A stretch of DNA of 64,000 bases from Niallia circulans NBRC 13626 (GTDB lineage Bacteria; Bacillota; Bacilli; Bacillales; Cytobacillaceae). Position 1 is the first letter of the stretch, and each line of letters starts with the position of its first letter. Location: positions 186,001-250,000 of the forward strand of contig NZ_BCVE01000003.1 of assembly GCF_001591585.1 (NCBI RefSeq), read 5' to 3'. A program made the position numbers and the translations under genes. The notes below the pieces were generated by a model. It was not told where the DNA came from. It worked only from the letters and a program-made list of their open reading frames with translations, and did not search any database. Shown here piece after piece: positions 47,325 to 55,424 of this stretch.

Positions 47325-48572
47325 TTATTTACTTAAAACCTTTTCTGATTCTGCATTAAATGCATCCATCTCTGTCTGTACATCTGCTCCACCTAAATAA
47401 ATTTTCTCAAAATGCTTCAAATAGTTTTGAGCGATTTCTTCAAATTCTGGAATCAATGGCATGGGATGAGAATTTTCCATTTGTGCTCCAAATACTTCAT
47501 ATAATGGATCTCCGGCTAGCTTTTCATCCTTCCACGCTTCTTTTACTGTTGGCATGGCATTTGTTAATTCTAACCACTTTAATTGGTTTTCCTTGCTGAC
47601 CATAAAATCAATAAATTGTGCCGCTTGATCTTTTTTCTTCGAATGTTCAAATATGGTTAAATTCGATCCACCAAGACTAGAATCATTATTATCTTTTCCA
47701 GCAGGAAGAACGGCAGTTGCCCATTTGCCTTCGATATCCGGCACTGTATCATTGACTGTTTTCACCATCCACGGACCACTAATAAACATTGGTACAATAG
47801 CATCTCCTGAGAACGTTTGCGAAACATCCATTCCTAAGTCCTGTTTAGGCGCATAACCTTTTTGGATCATATCATTTAAAAACGTCACTGCTTCTACAAA
47901 CGGCGCTTGGTTAAATCGCGCTTCTTCCTTATCTGACAGTAATTCAGAACCATTTTGTCGAGCAAACATGAAACCAAGTGTTTGTTCTTTCGAATCGACA
48001 TTTAAACCATACATATTGTCTCCTCGTTCTGATAATTTCTTCGCGGCGTCTTCAAGCTCTGCCCATGTTTTAGGCGCCTCTTTATATCCAACGGATTCTA
48101 AAATATCCGTACGATAGAATAAAACTCTCGTTTCTGCCGCCCATGGAATCCCGTAATACTTATCATCAAACTTGGTTGTTTCTACTGACCCTTCGAAAAA
48201 GTTTTCTGGCTTTAAATGATCATTTTTATCAATAAATGGCCCCATATCCGCCAATGCACCAGCTTCTTGAAACTCCGGCATCCAAGTAGTGCCCATTTGA
48301 AGGACATCAGGTCCTTCCTTCGAAGCTACGGCTGTCAGTAATTTATCATGAGCACTAGCCCAGGGGATTGCTTGAATTTTTACTTCAATGCCTGTTTCTT
48401 TCGTAAATTCCTCCGCCATTTTAGGGAGCTGCTTCACTTCATCTCCCATTCCCCAAACGGTTAGTACTTCTGAGTCACTAGCATCATTTTTACTCTCAGA
48501 ACATCCCGCCATTAATCCTACTGCAAGTAATGCTGTGGTTCCTAGCAATGCAAATTTCTTTTTGAAATTCAT
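47325..48572 (-). CDS. Sugar-binding lipoprotein of the oligoglucan transporter
   Basis: An extracellular solute-binding protein family 1 lipoprotein, 415 residues, with signal peptide MNFKKKFALLGTTALLAVG and lipobox LMAGC. The start is ATG 48572, eight bases after GGAGG; the open frame extends five codons further without need. It is first in the operon; by position it is the counterpart of the Listeria sophoro-oligosaccharide-binding protein. Aromatic and acidic residues for sugar stacking are scattered (GPWMVK, PWAAETR). Ligand specificity is inferred from context only. Confidence 0.92.
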   Translation of the reverse strand: MNFKKKFALLGTTALLAVGLMAGCSESKNDASDSEVLTVWGMGDEVKQLPKMAEEFTKETGIEVKIQAIPWASAHDKLLTAVASKEGPDVLQMGTTWMPEFQEAGALADMGPFIDKNDHLKPENFFEGSVETTKFDDKYYGIPWAAETRVLFYRTDILESVGYKEAPKTWAELEDAAKKLSERGDNMYGLNVDSKEQTLGFMFARQNGSELLSDKEEARFNQAPFVEAVTFLNDMIQKGYAPKQDLGMDVSQTFSGDAIVPMFISGPWMVKTVNDTVPDIEGKWATAVLPAGKDNNDSSLGGSNLTIFEHSKKKDQAAQFIDFMVSKENQLKWLELTNAMPTVKEAWKDEKLAGDPLYEVFGAQMENSHPMPLIPEFEEIAQNYLKHFEKIYLGGADVQTEMDAFNAESEKVLSK

Positions 48573-48605
48573 TCTTGTTTCCTCCATTTTCAGATGAATT
48601 TTATA

Positions 48606-48615
48606 GAAACGTTTC
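48606..48615. promoter_or_regulatory. LacI-family operator O1 of the oligoglucan operon
   Basis: The palindrome GAAACGTTTC lies just after the predicted start site. An identical copy (O2) lies 84 bp upstream. Confidence 0.65.
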
Positions 48616-48625
48616 GATATAAGTT

Positions 48626-48663
48626 AGTATATATCACGAAAAATTAACTTGCAAGCGTTTTCT
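48626..48663 (-). promoter_or_regulatory. Promoter with overlapping cre site of the oligoglucan operon
   Basis: On the minus strand TTGCAA (48649-48654), 17 bases, TATACT (48626-48631). The cre-like 14-mer TGCAAGCGTTTTCT (48650-48663, plus strand) covers the -35 box, so CcpA should block polymerase when glucose is present. Confidence 0.7.
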
Positions 48664-48689
48664 AATTAATACATTTAATATTATTAGTA

Positions 48690-48699
48690 GAAACGTTTC
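48690..48699. promoter_or_regulatory. LacI-family operator O2 of the oligoglucan operon
   Basis: A second GAAACGTTTC palindrome, centred exactly 84 bp from O1 (eight helical turns), on the same helix face as O1, as in repression by looping. Confidence 0.6.
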
Positions 48700-48711
48700 A
48701 CAAAACACAAT

Positions 48712-48795
48712 AAAAAAGACCCAACAAAGTGCAAAGATTTAAGTAATATCAATGTTTTATATTGACATTCTTTCCTCTTTTACCTCCGTTGGATC
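48712..48795 (-). terminator. Branched terminator after the pyruvyltransferase gene
   Basis: On the minus strand GATCCAAC (48788-48795) pairs with GTTGGGTC (48718-48725, one G-U), followed by T6. The large loop contains a second hairpin, AATGTCAAT with ATTGATATT. Confidence 0.6.
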
Positions 48796-48814
48796 TCCCC
48801 ACGTTCATTGGAAC

Positions 48815-49849
48815 TTATCCTTTAAAAAAGTCTTTTAGTACTTGGAAATCTTCCATTACATCAATCTTATTCGGCTCTGCATTTTGCAGTCTTTCTACCA
48901 TTGCTGGTATGTCATTTAGATCTTTGTTATCAGTATATTCAATAAAGGATAACTCATGCAGCCAATCATTATAAGAATGTTTTGCTTTTCCATAGCTATT
49001 TCCGAACACTAGACAAGGTGTCTTAGTGATAATAGAAAAGATCATAGCATGCAACCGATCTGTAATGATTAACTTTTTGGAACCAATTTTATCAAGCGTT
49101 TTTAAGAAGTACTTTTCACGGTCCGCATAATCAATCACATCAACCTCTGATAAAACCGTATCTGTCCGCTCCACAGACTCCGTTTTTCCAAATAACTCCA
49201 TTAAGTCGGAAACAAAGCTTTCTTCTGTCACCTTCTCCTTATCTGCTCTTAGAACAAATAGAACACCATCACGTTCCAGCTCCCTTGGCTCAATAGACAG
49301 AGATAATACCATATCTGGAGTGTAAATAACATTTGCCTGGAAGGTTTCTTTTAAAATATCTAAAGTTTGATTCTCTCTTGCCACTAAAGTTAGATTAGGA
49401 TTTTGATTGTATGCCTCTTGGCTTTTCCGCTTCTCTTCTCTACCTTCCTCTGTATCCTCAAAAAAGGCGGATTGTGGAAAAACAATTGTTTTGTAGTCTT
49501 TAAAGGATGAAACTACTTTTCTACGATCTTCCTCAATATCTACGTATAAACTTCCGAGATTTCCTCCACCTGTAAAACAAACAATATCATCTTCGCTTAT
49601 AATCTTTTTGACTAGCTCTATTCCTTCTTCTGTTGCATAGTCCATAATTTCAATATATTCATAGTAAGGAAAACAATTTTTAATAAACTTCTCCTCAGCA
49701 TAGGCAATAGCTTGATCCCCAATATTCGTATAACTTGGCGATCCAAATAGGAATACTTTTCTCTTATTATTAAATAATGCTTCCTTATCTACATTAGGAG
49801 CAATTCCTTTTACAATATTCCATTCTTCTTTCCTTGCTTGATTTAACAT
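48815..49849 (-). CDS. Polysaccharide pyruvyl transferase family protein
   Basis: A 344-residue protein of the CsaB/YvfF/EpsO family, GT-B-like enzymes that usually move pyruvate from phosphoenolpyruvate to a cell-wall or exopolysaccharide sugar. The opening KVFLFGSPSYTNIGDQAIAY, the FTGGGNLGSLY loop and the C-terminal ITDRLHAMIFSIITKTPCLVF (basic pocket) are all family hallmarks. GGAGG nine bases before ATG 49849 supports the start; a longer frame lacks one. It is isolated from any polysaccharide cluster, so the acceptor is unknown. Confidence 0.88.
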   Translation of the reverse strand: MLNQARKEEWNIVKGIAPNVDKEALFNNKRKVFLFGSPSYTNIGDQAIAYAEEKFIKNCFPYYEYIEIMDYATEEGIELVKKIISEDDIVCFTGGGNLGSLYVDIEEDRRKVVSSFKDYKTIVFPQSAFFEDTEEGREEKRKSQEAYNQNPNLTLVARENQTLDILKETFQANVIYTPDMVLSLSIEPRELERDGVLFVLRADKEKVTEESFVSDLMELFGKTESVERTDTVLSEVDVIDYADREKYFLKTLDKIGSKKLIITDRLHAMIFSIITKTPCLVFGNSYGKAKHSYNDWLHELSFIEYTDNKDLNDIPAMVERLQNAEPNKIDVMEDFQVLKDFFKG

Positions 49850-49945
49850 AACTTTATTCCTCCTTCTCACTTCGATAGAACCTAGGGTTAATTGTCATGT
49901 ACCCAAAACAAGCTATAAATATTCCGAAAACATTAACTTTCTCCT

Positions 49946-50407
49946 TTACTTTTTTTGCTTCCATATCAATAGAATTGATTTGCCATCGTTCGGAGAATCT
50001 TCTCCATAATTAAAAGGAAGCACGGCAAAAAAAATAAAATAAAAGGAAAAATAAACAAACTGATAGAAAAATGAGCTTTTTGGTAGAACATCCTGAATGA
50101 TTAAAGAATTAACGACTAGAATCGACAATAAGTTAAATAATACACCTCCCCCATGAATCAATGTCTGCTGCCATCTTTTTTTCTTCTCTATCCCTTTATA
50201 GTGGCAGGCAGCATCTACAAAATAAAGTACATGAATATGCATACACCCTATAGAAAACAGTCTTTTTCCCCTGCCAATCGTTAAATCGCCCTTCAACCCA
50301 AATATCCATACAAAGAGTTGATGCCCGGCAGCATGAACTAAATTAACAATAGGCAAAACGACGAAAAAGGCCCATGCAAATTTGTCGAGATCACTTAGAG
50401 TAAACAT
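49946..50407 (-). CDS. Membrane protein with degenerate M50-like zinc-protease motif
   Basis: A 153-residue membrane protein I do not recognise by name. About four hydrophobic segments are visible: residues about 9-35, 45-60, 85-108 and 115-132. The first contains LVHAAGHQLFVWIFG, placed like the HExGH zinc motif of M50 site-2 proteases but with Ala in place of the catalytic Glu. Near the C-terminus LPFNYGEDSPNDGKS recalls the M50 NPxDG segment. It may be an inactive relative. AAGGGGG six bases before ATG 50407 sets the start. It follows the pyruvyltransferase gene on the same strand, in the upstream position. Confidence 0.65.
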   Translation of the reverse strand: MFTLSDLDKFAWAFFVVLPIVNLVHAAGHQLFVWIFGLKGDLTIGRGKRLFSIGCMHIHVLYFVDAACHYKGIEKKKRWQQTLIHGGGVLFNLLSILVVNSLIIQDVLPKSSFFYQFVYFSFYFIFFAVLPFNYGEDSPNDGKSILLIWKQKK

Positions 50408-50599
50408 CTTCATCCCCCTTCTCTCCCCTTTTAAGATGGGCAGTTTAAGTTACTAGTTATCTTTTAAAATTTGGCTATATGTAAGATACCTCTTCCGCAT
50501 TGGAACCAATCCCGTATTAGAGATTTGATAGATATTGGTAATATTTATATATAATTTTTTTGGCAGATAGTTGATTTCGAAGGGAGAGTCTCTGGATAA

Positions 50600-50743
50600 A
50601 TACGCCTTTCTCGAACAGCTGCTCGAATGACTGCGATGGGGTGTAGTCATTGTACTGCTGGAACCTGCTCTGATTGTTTGAATGATCTGTATGCTATGCA
50701 AATATAGAAACCTATATTATTTTATGGTAGGGGTTTTCTTTTT
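50600..50743 (+). other. Cys-rich open frame ending at a terminator-like hairpin (possible gene remnant)
   Basis: A plus-strand frame from 50600 to the stop at 50705 encodes a piece ending MGCSHCTAGTCSDCLN plus about nine residues. No ribosome site or convincing start is visible. Directly after the stop is a hairpin, AAACCTA/TAGGGGTTT (50708-50714 with 50728-50736), followed by T-rich sequence, as expected behind a real 3' end. It could be the tail of a lost gene. The rest of 50414-50985 shows no other gene. Confidence 0.3.
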
Positions 50744-50985
50744 GATAGACGGAGCAAAATCAAGCCAGCCAGTCGCTACGCTCCTGACCGATAATCTATG
50801 TGAAACAAGAAAATGACGAAGGGAATGTGGACTTTTTACTCATTTCTGCAAAATATCGTATTCTTTTCTACTGATTTGGATATGTATATGTATATACAAT
50901 GTAGAAACGAGATGATAGAATGGTTTACAACGACAAAGAAGGAAACCAGAATAAAAGTTCACATGACAAAAAAGGAGGAAAACAT

Positions 50986-51225
50986 ATGACAACCCTTCAA
51001 AAATGGGGAAATAGTTTAGCCGTCCGCATTCCTACTCATCTTGCTAAAAACATTGGGGTAGATAACGGTTCCGAAATAGAACTTCAATTATGTGATGACG
51101 GAATCATGATCCGCCCCGCTAAAACGAAACCTACATTAGATGATCTACTAGCCAAAATAAAAGGGAGACCCAATCCACATTTAGATTATGACTTTGGCAA
51201 ACCAGAAGGGAAGGAATACATTTGA
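50986..51225 (+). CDS. mazE: MazE-type antitoxin
   Basis: 79-residue AbrB/MazE-fold antitoxin: TTLQKWGNSLAVRIPTHLAKNIGV is the DNA-binding swapped-hairpin part. A flexible acidic C-terminus (LDYDFGKPEGKE) should wrap the toxin. The start is ATG 50986 after AAAGGAGG; the open frame upstream of it is noise. The sequence resembles E. coli MazE/ChpBI (QKWGNS, GKPEGKE near the end) rather than the NdoAI antitoxin usual in Bacillus. Its stop overlaps the toxin start. Confidence 0.93.
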   Translation: MTTLQKWGNSLAVRIPTHLAKNIGVDNGSEIELQLCDDGIMIRPAKTKPTLDDLLAKIKGRPNPHLDYDFGKPEGKEYI

Positions 51226-51557
51226 ATAACGCTGTTCCTAAAAAGGGGGATATCGGCTTTTTAGACTTCAATCCGCAATCAGGGGTGGAGCAAGCCGGTC
51301 ATCGCCCTTGTATTATTTTAAGTCCCGAATCTTTTAATTACGCAACAGGTCTTGCTATCGTCTGTCCGATTCGCACGCGAAGCGGAGATTGGCCGTTTGA
51401 AGTAGCCTTGCCTCCTGGACTAAATATTACAGGGTATATATTAACAGACCAATTAAGGAGCGTAAACTGGCGAGCAAGAAATTTCAATAAGCGAGACGAA
51501 GCTCCAGAAGAAGTATTGGAATCATGTATGGATCTCATCCATACTTTTTTACCGTAA
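51222..51557 (+). CDS. mazF: MazF-type endoribonuclease toxin
   Basis: A 111-residue MazF/ChpB/PemK-family mRNA interferase that cuts single-stranded RNA. VPKKGDIGFLDFNPQSGVEQAGHRP includes the conserved GDI and GHRP (basic catalytic) residues, and CPIRTRSGDWPFEV contains the second motif with Thr/Ser. It starts with TTG overlapping the antitoxin TGA (TTGA), which gives the antitoxin translational priority. Like its partner it resembles the E. coli-type enzymes more than Bacillus NdoA, suggesting horizontal acquisition. A terminator follows. Confidence 0.92.
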   Translation: MNNAVPKKGDIGFLDFNPQSGVEQAGHRPCIILSPESFNYATGLAIVCPIRTRSGDWPFEVALPPGLNITGYILTDQLRSVNWRARNFNKRDEAPEEVLESCMDLIHTFLP

Positions 51558-51576
51558 TGAACTCTCTTGTTTTCTT

Positions 51577-51609
51577 AACCCGTATCGAAATCTCGGTACG
51601 GGTTTTCTT
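51577..51609 (+). terminator. Terminator of mazEF
   Basis: Stem AACCCGTA/TACGGGTT with inner CGA/TCG pairing (51577-51604), then a T-rich tail. Confidence 0.85.
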
Positions 51610-51678
51610 TCTATAATGGCTATGTGCCTTTCATCCCCTTCCTAAATGCCAGCTTTCACAGTAAAGAATAATTCCCCA

Positions 51679-51707
51679 TTGACAAATCCAACCTCTCTCT
51701 ATAAAAT
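51679..51707 (+). promoter_or_regulatory. SigmaA-type promoter of the ArsR-ABC operon
   Basis: Consensus TTGACA (51679-51684), 17 bases, TAAAAT (51702-51707). Confidence 0.7.
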
Positions 51708-51712
51708 ACTGA

Positions 51713-51759
51713 ATAATTTTGCAAAATTATCAATTTGATTCGCTCTTTAGCGAATCAAA
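51713..51759. promoter_or_regulatory. Two adjacent palindromes, probable ArsR-type operators
   Basis: ATAATTTTGCAAAATTAT (51713-51730) is a perfect 18-bp palindrome at the transcription start. TTTGATTCGCT (51734-51744) and AGCGAATCAAA (51749-51759) form a perfect 11-bp inverted repeat with a 4-base centre, just before the ribosome site. Both positions suit autorepression by the regulator encoded next. Confidence 0.6.
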
Positions 51760-51776
51760 ATAAAAGGAAGAGATCC

Positions 51777-52772
51777 ATGGATAAAGTAAACATTTGGATT
51801 GAAAAACATGTACGTGTCATTTACTCCCCATTTCGTGAAATGTTAACAAGTTTACATGTTTTACACAATCCAGCTCATCACCTGACGAGGCTAGACTGGG
51901 CAGAAAAAACAAAAGAAGCAATATCAAAAAAGCATTGGAAAATGATTCAATTTTTTGGGGAAATTAGTAATGAATGGCTTAATTTTCTCGATTTGAATGA
52001 TTATCTTTTATTGGAAGAGAAGCATGTTGAGGAAGCCATTGAACGATTACGTTTACTGCCAGAACAGCAATTTCTTGCTTTCCTGTTAGGTAAAAGCAAT
52101 TTTACAGACGCAAATACAAATCAACAAAAGGTTTTAAAAAAACCTAATTATTATCGGAATCTCCTTTGCGATTTGCTCTATGATTACCAGCAAAATTATT
52201 TTGCGCGCGAATTATACCGAATGGAGCCGTGGTTAGTTAAATCTGTTCATGAATTAAAAAAGGCAATAGCAGCAAATCCCTATGAAGCGATCAACGCTAT
52301 CCATCCACGCTTCAAACTTGATCAAAAATCGATACGGTTTTATAAAGCAGACACCTGGATTTTTGCTTATGAAGAGATAGAAACATTGACGATATACCCA
52401 TCCAGCTTTATCGCTCCACATCTCTTAGTTGGCTTAGAGGTTCCTGCCATCATTGTTTATTTGCATGTCTCCTTTCCTAATCAGCTGGGAGCTAGTCAAG
52501 ATATAGTCCCAATAGACTTGCTTTCTACTCTCTCTGCATTAGGGGACAAAACGAGATTACAATTATTAAGACAAATGTCCCGGCATCCCTTTTGTACACT
52601 GCAATTATCTGAATCTACCGGGCTTGCAAAGGCCACAATTTCTAAGCATCTAAAAATCTTAGAAAAGGCGTGCTTAATAAAAGGGGAAAGACATGGACAC
52701 TTTGTGTTTTATGAAACAAATTTGCAAAAATTAGACCAACTGAAGGTCGACTTAAATCAGTTTTTTGATTAG
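51777..52772 (+). CDS. ArsR-family transcriptional regulator with long N-terminal domain
   Basis: 331 residues, about three times a classical ArsR repressor. The C-terminal 90 residues are the winged helix (LSTLSALGDKTRLQLLRQMSR, recognition helix TGLAKATISKHLKILEKACL, wing RHGHFVFYE). The N-terminal 240 residues are helical, contain no metal-binding cysteine motif, and are of a type found on ArsR-like regulators next to ABC transporters. AAGGAAGAG before ATG 51777 supports the start. It leads a four-gene operon with an ABC exporter, so it probably senses the exported compound. Confidence 0.85.
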   Translation: MDKVNIWIEKHVRVIYSPFREMLTSLHVLHNPAHHLTRLDWAEKTKEAISKKHWKMIQFFGEISNEWLNFLDLNDYLLLEEKHVEEAIERLRLLPEQQFLAFLLGKSNFTDANTNQQKVLKKPNYYRNLLCDLLYDYQQNYFARELYRMEPWLVKSVHELKKAIAANPYEAINAIHPRFKLDQKSIRFYKADTWIFAYEEIETLTIYPSSFIAPHLLVGLEVPAIIVYLHVSFPNQLGASQDIVPIDLLSTLSALGDKTRLQLLRQMSRHPFCTLQLSESTGLAKATISKHLKILEKACLIKGERHGHFVFYETNLQKLDQLKVDLNQFFD

Positions 52773-52802
52773 CCTTCCCTTGGTCAAAAGGAGGATACAT
52801 AA

Positions 52803-53612
52803 ATGTGGTTGAGCATTTCTGCTACTTTTTGGCGAAATTATCTCGTGATGAAAAGAGCTTTTCCTTGGTCTTTTTTTCTAGGTCATATATTAAGCGCCAT
52901 TTATATTATTGTCTTTGCCTATCTTACCTATTTTTTTGTTTTTAAAGGAGAATTATCATCCAGTTTCTCTGCTTATGCGGGGACAGATGACTATCTTTCC
53001 TACTGCATTTTAGGTGGATTACTTTATTCCTTTTCAGTGTCTCTTTTAATGATTACAAGTCGGACACTTATCACAGAACTGCGAGAAGGGACCCTAGAAT
53101 CCCTTCTTCTAACACCATCGACTAGAAAGGGATATTTTCTCGGCTATGTAGCGCAAGGGTTGATTAGAATTATGTTGGAATTCCTTGTGATTATTGCAGC
53201 TGGCTCTCTATTCGGCTTGCATTTACAAGGAATAAACTGGCTTCATGTCATAATTGTTCTTACCATTTTGATTCTTTCCACCTTTTCGATGGCATTAGTA
53301 TTAGGATCGTTTATGCTCTACTTTCGAGATACATATATCACGCAGAACACTTTATTTGTCCTTATGGGACTTGTTTGCAGCATCACTTTTCCCAGCGACT
53401 TTTTACCAGAGGGAGTAAGGTGGGTCAGCCAAGTCATGCCACTCACCTATGGGATTGATGCTTTACGAATGGTCTGGATAGAGGGGACCCCACTTCATGA
53501 GCTTTTGGCTCCATTACTAAAAATGGCGGCGCTTGGATTAATTTATTTACCAATAGGCTCATATTTGATGAAAAAAATGGAGAAATACGTACTAGAAAAG
53601 CATTTTGGATAA
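52803..53612 (+). CDS. ABC-2 type exporter permease (first)
   Basis: A 269-residue membrane protein with six predicted helices of the ABC-2 (drug/polysaccharide export) type. The region LREGTLESLLLTPSTRKGYFLGY is the conserved amphipathic coupling segment, and FPSDFLPEGVRWVSQVMPLTYGIDALR is the typical closing loop. AAAGGAGG before the ATG supports the start. It forms one half of the channel with the second permease at 54.6 kb. Confidence 0.88.
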   Translation: MWLSISATFWRNYLVMKRAFPWSFFLGHILSAIYIIVFAYLTYFFVFKGELSSSFSAYAGTDDYLSYCILGGLLYSFSVSLLMITSRTLITELREGTLESLLLTPSTRKGYFLGYVAQGLIRIMLEFLVIIAAGSLFGLHLQGINWLHVIIVLTILILSTFSMALVLGSFMLYFRDTYITQNTLFVLMGLVCSITFPSDFLPEGVRWVSQVMPLTYGIDALRMVWIEGTPLHELLAPLLKMAALGLIYLPIGSYLMKKMEKYVLEKHFG

Positions 53613-53624
53613 GGAGTGAGAAAG

Positions 53625-54602
53625 ATGATCGAAGCAAAAGGAATTAGTAAGTATTACACAGTGAAAAAAAGAAAGAATTTTTTCCGTTCAGAAAAGCAAG
53701 TTGTTTGTGCTGTTAAAGATTTGAACATCTCTATTAAAGAAGGAGAAATCGTTGGCTTGCTCGGTTTAAATGGGGCTGGAAAAACTACAACCATTAAAAT
53801 GCTCAGTACCTTACTAAATCCAACAGAGGGACAAATAACGATTGATGGTTTTGATGCTGTAAAAGAGGCAATGAAAGTAAAAAAGCACATTAATATGATT
53901 GCTGGCGGAGAAAGAATGCTATATTGGCGGCTGACTGGATCCGAAAACCTCCGCTATTTCGGAAAGCTCTATCAACTATCAGGTCTAGAGCTGGAAAAAC
54001 GCATCGCCTATCTTCTCGATCAAGTTGGATTAAAAGAGGCAAAAGATATTCCAGTAGAACTATATTCTAAAGGGATGAAGCAAAGACTCCAAATTGCGAG
54101 AGGACTTATTAATGATCCTAAATATTTATTTCTTGATGAACCAACGCTTGGCCTGGATGCACCAGTAGCCAAACAATTGAGAGGATTAGTGAAAAACTTA
54201 GCAAAGCAGGAAGACAAAGGAATCTTATTAACAAGTCATTACCTCGAAGAAGTGGAGGAGCTTTGTGACCGCATCTATATTATTGAAAAGGGATCGATTA
54301 TTTTAGATGGCACACCAGAAAAAATTATTTCATCTGTTGTAAAAAGCTATCATTTGAGGATGGAAACAAGTTCCCTATCAGCAAATGTGCAAAATAAACT
54401 CAAACAAGCATTAGTCGATTGCAGCATTCAGTTTAATTGGCTGACAGAGAGCACAGTGATTCTTGTCGATGCACCATATGATCCCACTTCTTTCCTTATT
54501 AATATTTGTATGAATGAATCTGTTCCAATCCTAAAGCTGGAGCTTAAGCGGCCAAGATTAGAAGATGCGATTCTAGCCTTAGCAAAGGAGAAATCTGCAT
54601 GA
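53625..54602 (+). CDS. ABC-2 type exporter ATP-binding protein
   Basis: A 325-residue ATPase of the DrrA/CcmA-like export class. Walker A GLNGAGKTTTIKML, Q-loop region, signature YSKGMKQRLQIARGL, Walker B YLFLDEPTLGLD and H-loop LLTSHYLEEVEEL are intact, followed by a C-terminal regulatory domain of about 100 residues. The start is ATG 53625 after AGGAG; a GTG three codons upstream is within the site. Its stop overlaps the next start (ATGA). The exported substrate cannot be read from sequence. Confidence 0.92.
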   Translation: MIEAKGISKYYTVKKRKNFFRSEKQVVCAVKDLNISIKEGEIVGLLGLNGAGKTTTIKMLSTLLNPTEGQITIDGFDAVKEAMKVKKHINMIAGGERMLYWRLTGSENLRYFGKLYQLSGLELEKRIAYLLDQVGLKEAKDIPVELYSKGMKQRLQIARGLINDPKYLFLDEPTLGLDAPVAKQLRGLVKNLAKQEDKGILLTSHYLEEVEELCDRIYIIEKGSIILDGTPEKIISSVVKSYHLRMETSSLSANVQNKLKQALVDCSIQFNWLTESTVILVDAPYDPTSFLINICMNESVPILKLELKRPRLEDAILALAKEKSA

Positions 54603-55411
54603 AGTTGTTTTCTATTTTACAAGCAGAAATGGCTAAAAGTCATAAACATAATTTTCATAACAAGTTAATCTATTTTTCCTTACTCTTATGGCCAGCTTTA
54701 TTGTTTATTACGTCTTATTATTCCTTTAAACCCTTTAACCTAACGAAATCTAGTCCGCTATCGGCCTATATGGATGTTGACCAAATCACTATGTTTTTAC
54801 TAACTGGGTACTTAGGATATATTTTCTTCTGGAGTCTCGTTCAATCCGCTTGGAATATGAGCTATGAGCGTCAGGCTGGTACACTTGAGCTCATCTTTCT
54901 TACACCTGCAAATCGTTTAACTATCATGTTTGCACGCGCAGCTGGAAATTTGCTTGAAGCCGTATGGCTATTCACTACCTTCATTCTATTGGTGCTTATT
55001 GTTACAGGAAAGGCGGCTGAAATTTATTGGGCAAATGTCCCACTTGCCTTATTTCTTCTTAGTGTATCTGCCATTGTTTGGGGGGGATTTTTAAATATTG
55101 TCTTTCTCTTTTCGCGAGATGCTGGAATCCTTTTTACCATTTTTGAGGAACCAATGCAATTCTTCTCTGGTGTACGTATTCCAATCCTTGCCTTTCCAAT
55201 TTGGGGGAAAGCAATTGCCTACCTTTTTCCACTAACTTATGTACTAGATATCTTTCGAGATCTTGTGCTGAATGGAAAAGGTTTTACGCAAATGGTCGGA
55301 CAATATTCGCTTTTATTTTCCATTATTCTTATCCTTGCCGCTGCCTCTGTCTTGCTTTTAAAAAAGGCAGAAACCCATGCTAAGAATACAGGAAATATGG
55401 TCCTTTATTAA
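54599..55411 (+). CDS. ABC-2 type exporter permease (second)
   Basis: 270 residues, six predicted helices, related in layout to the first permease (YERQAGTLELIFLTPANRLTIMFAR; closing loop FPIWGKAIAYLFPLTYVLDIFRDL). It overlaps the ATPase gene by four bases. Last gene of the ArsR-ABC operon; the transcript runs into the parS-bearing hairpin. Confidence 0.88.
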   Translation: MKLFSILQAEMAKSHKHNFHNKLIYFSLLLWPALLFITSYYSFKPFNLTKSSPLSAYMDVDQITMFLLTGYLGYIFFWSLVQSAWNMSYERQAGTLELIFLTPANRLTIMFARAAGNLLEAVWLFTTFILLVLIVTGKAAEIYWANVPLALFLLSVSAIVWGGFLNIVFLFSRDAGILFTIFEEPMQFFSGVRIPILAFPIWGKAIAYLFPLTYVLDIFRDLVLNGKGFTQMVGQYSLLFSIILILAAASVLLLKKAETHAKNTGNMVLY

Positions 55412-55424
55412 GGATAATAATCAT

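Noticed and set aside
50453-50701. Minus-strand frame of 82 codons
   Set aside because: Low-complexity Ser/Thr composition, no ribosome site, and it lies antisense to the Cys-rich remnant.
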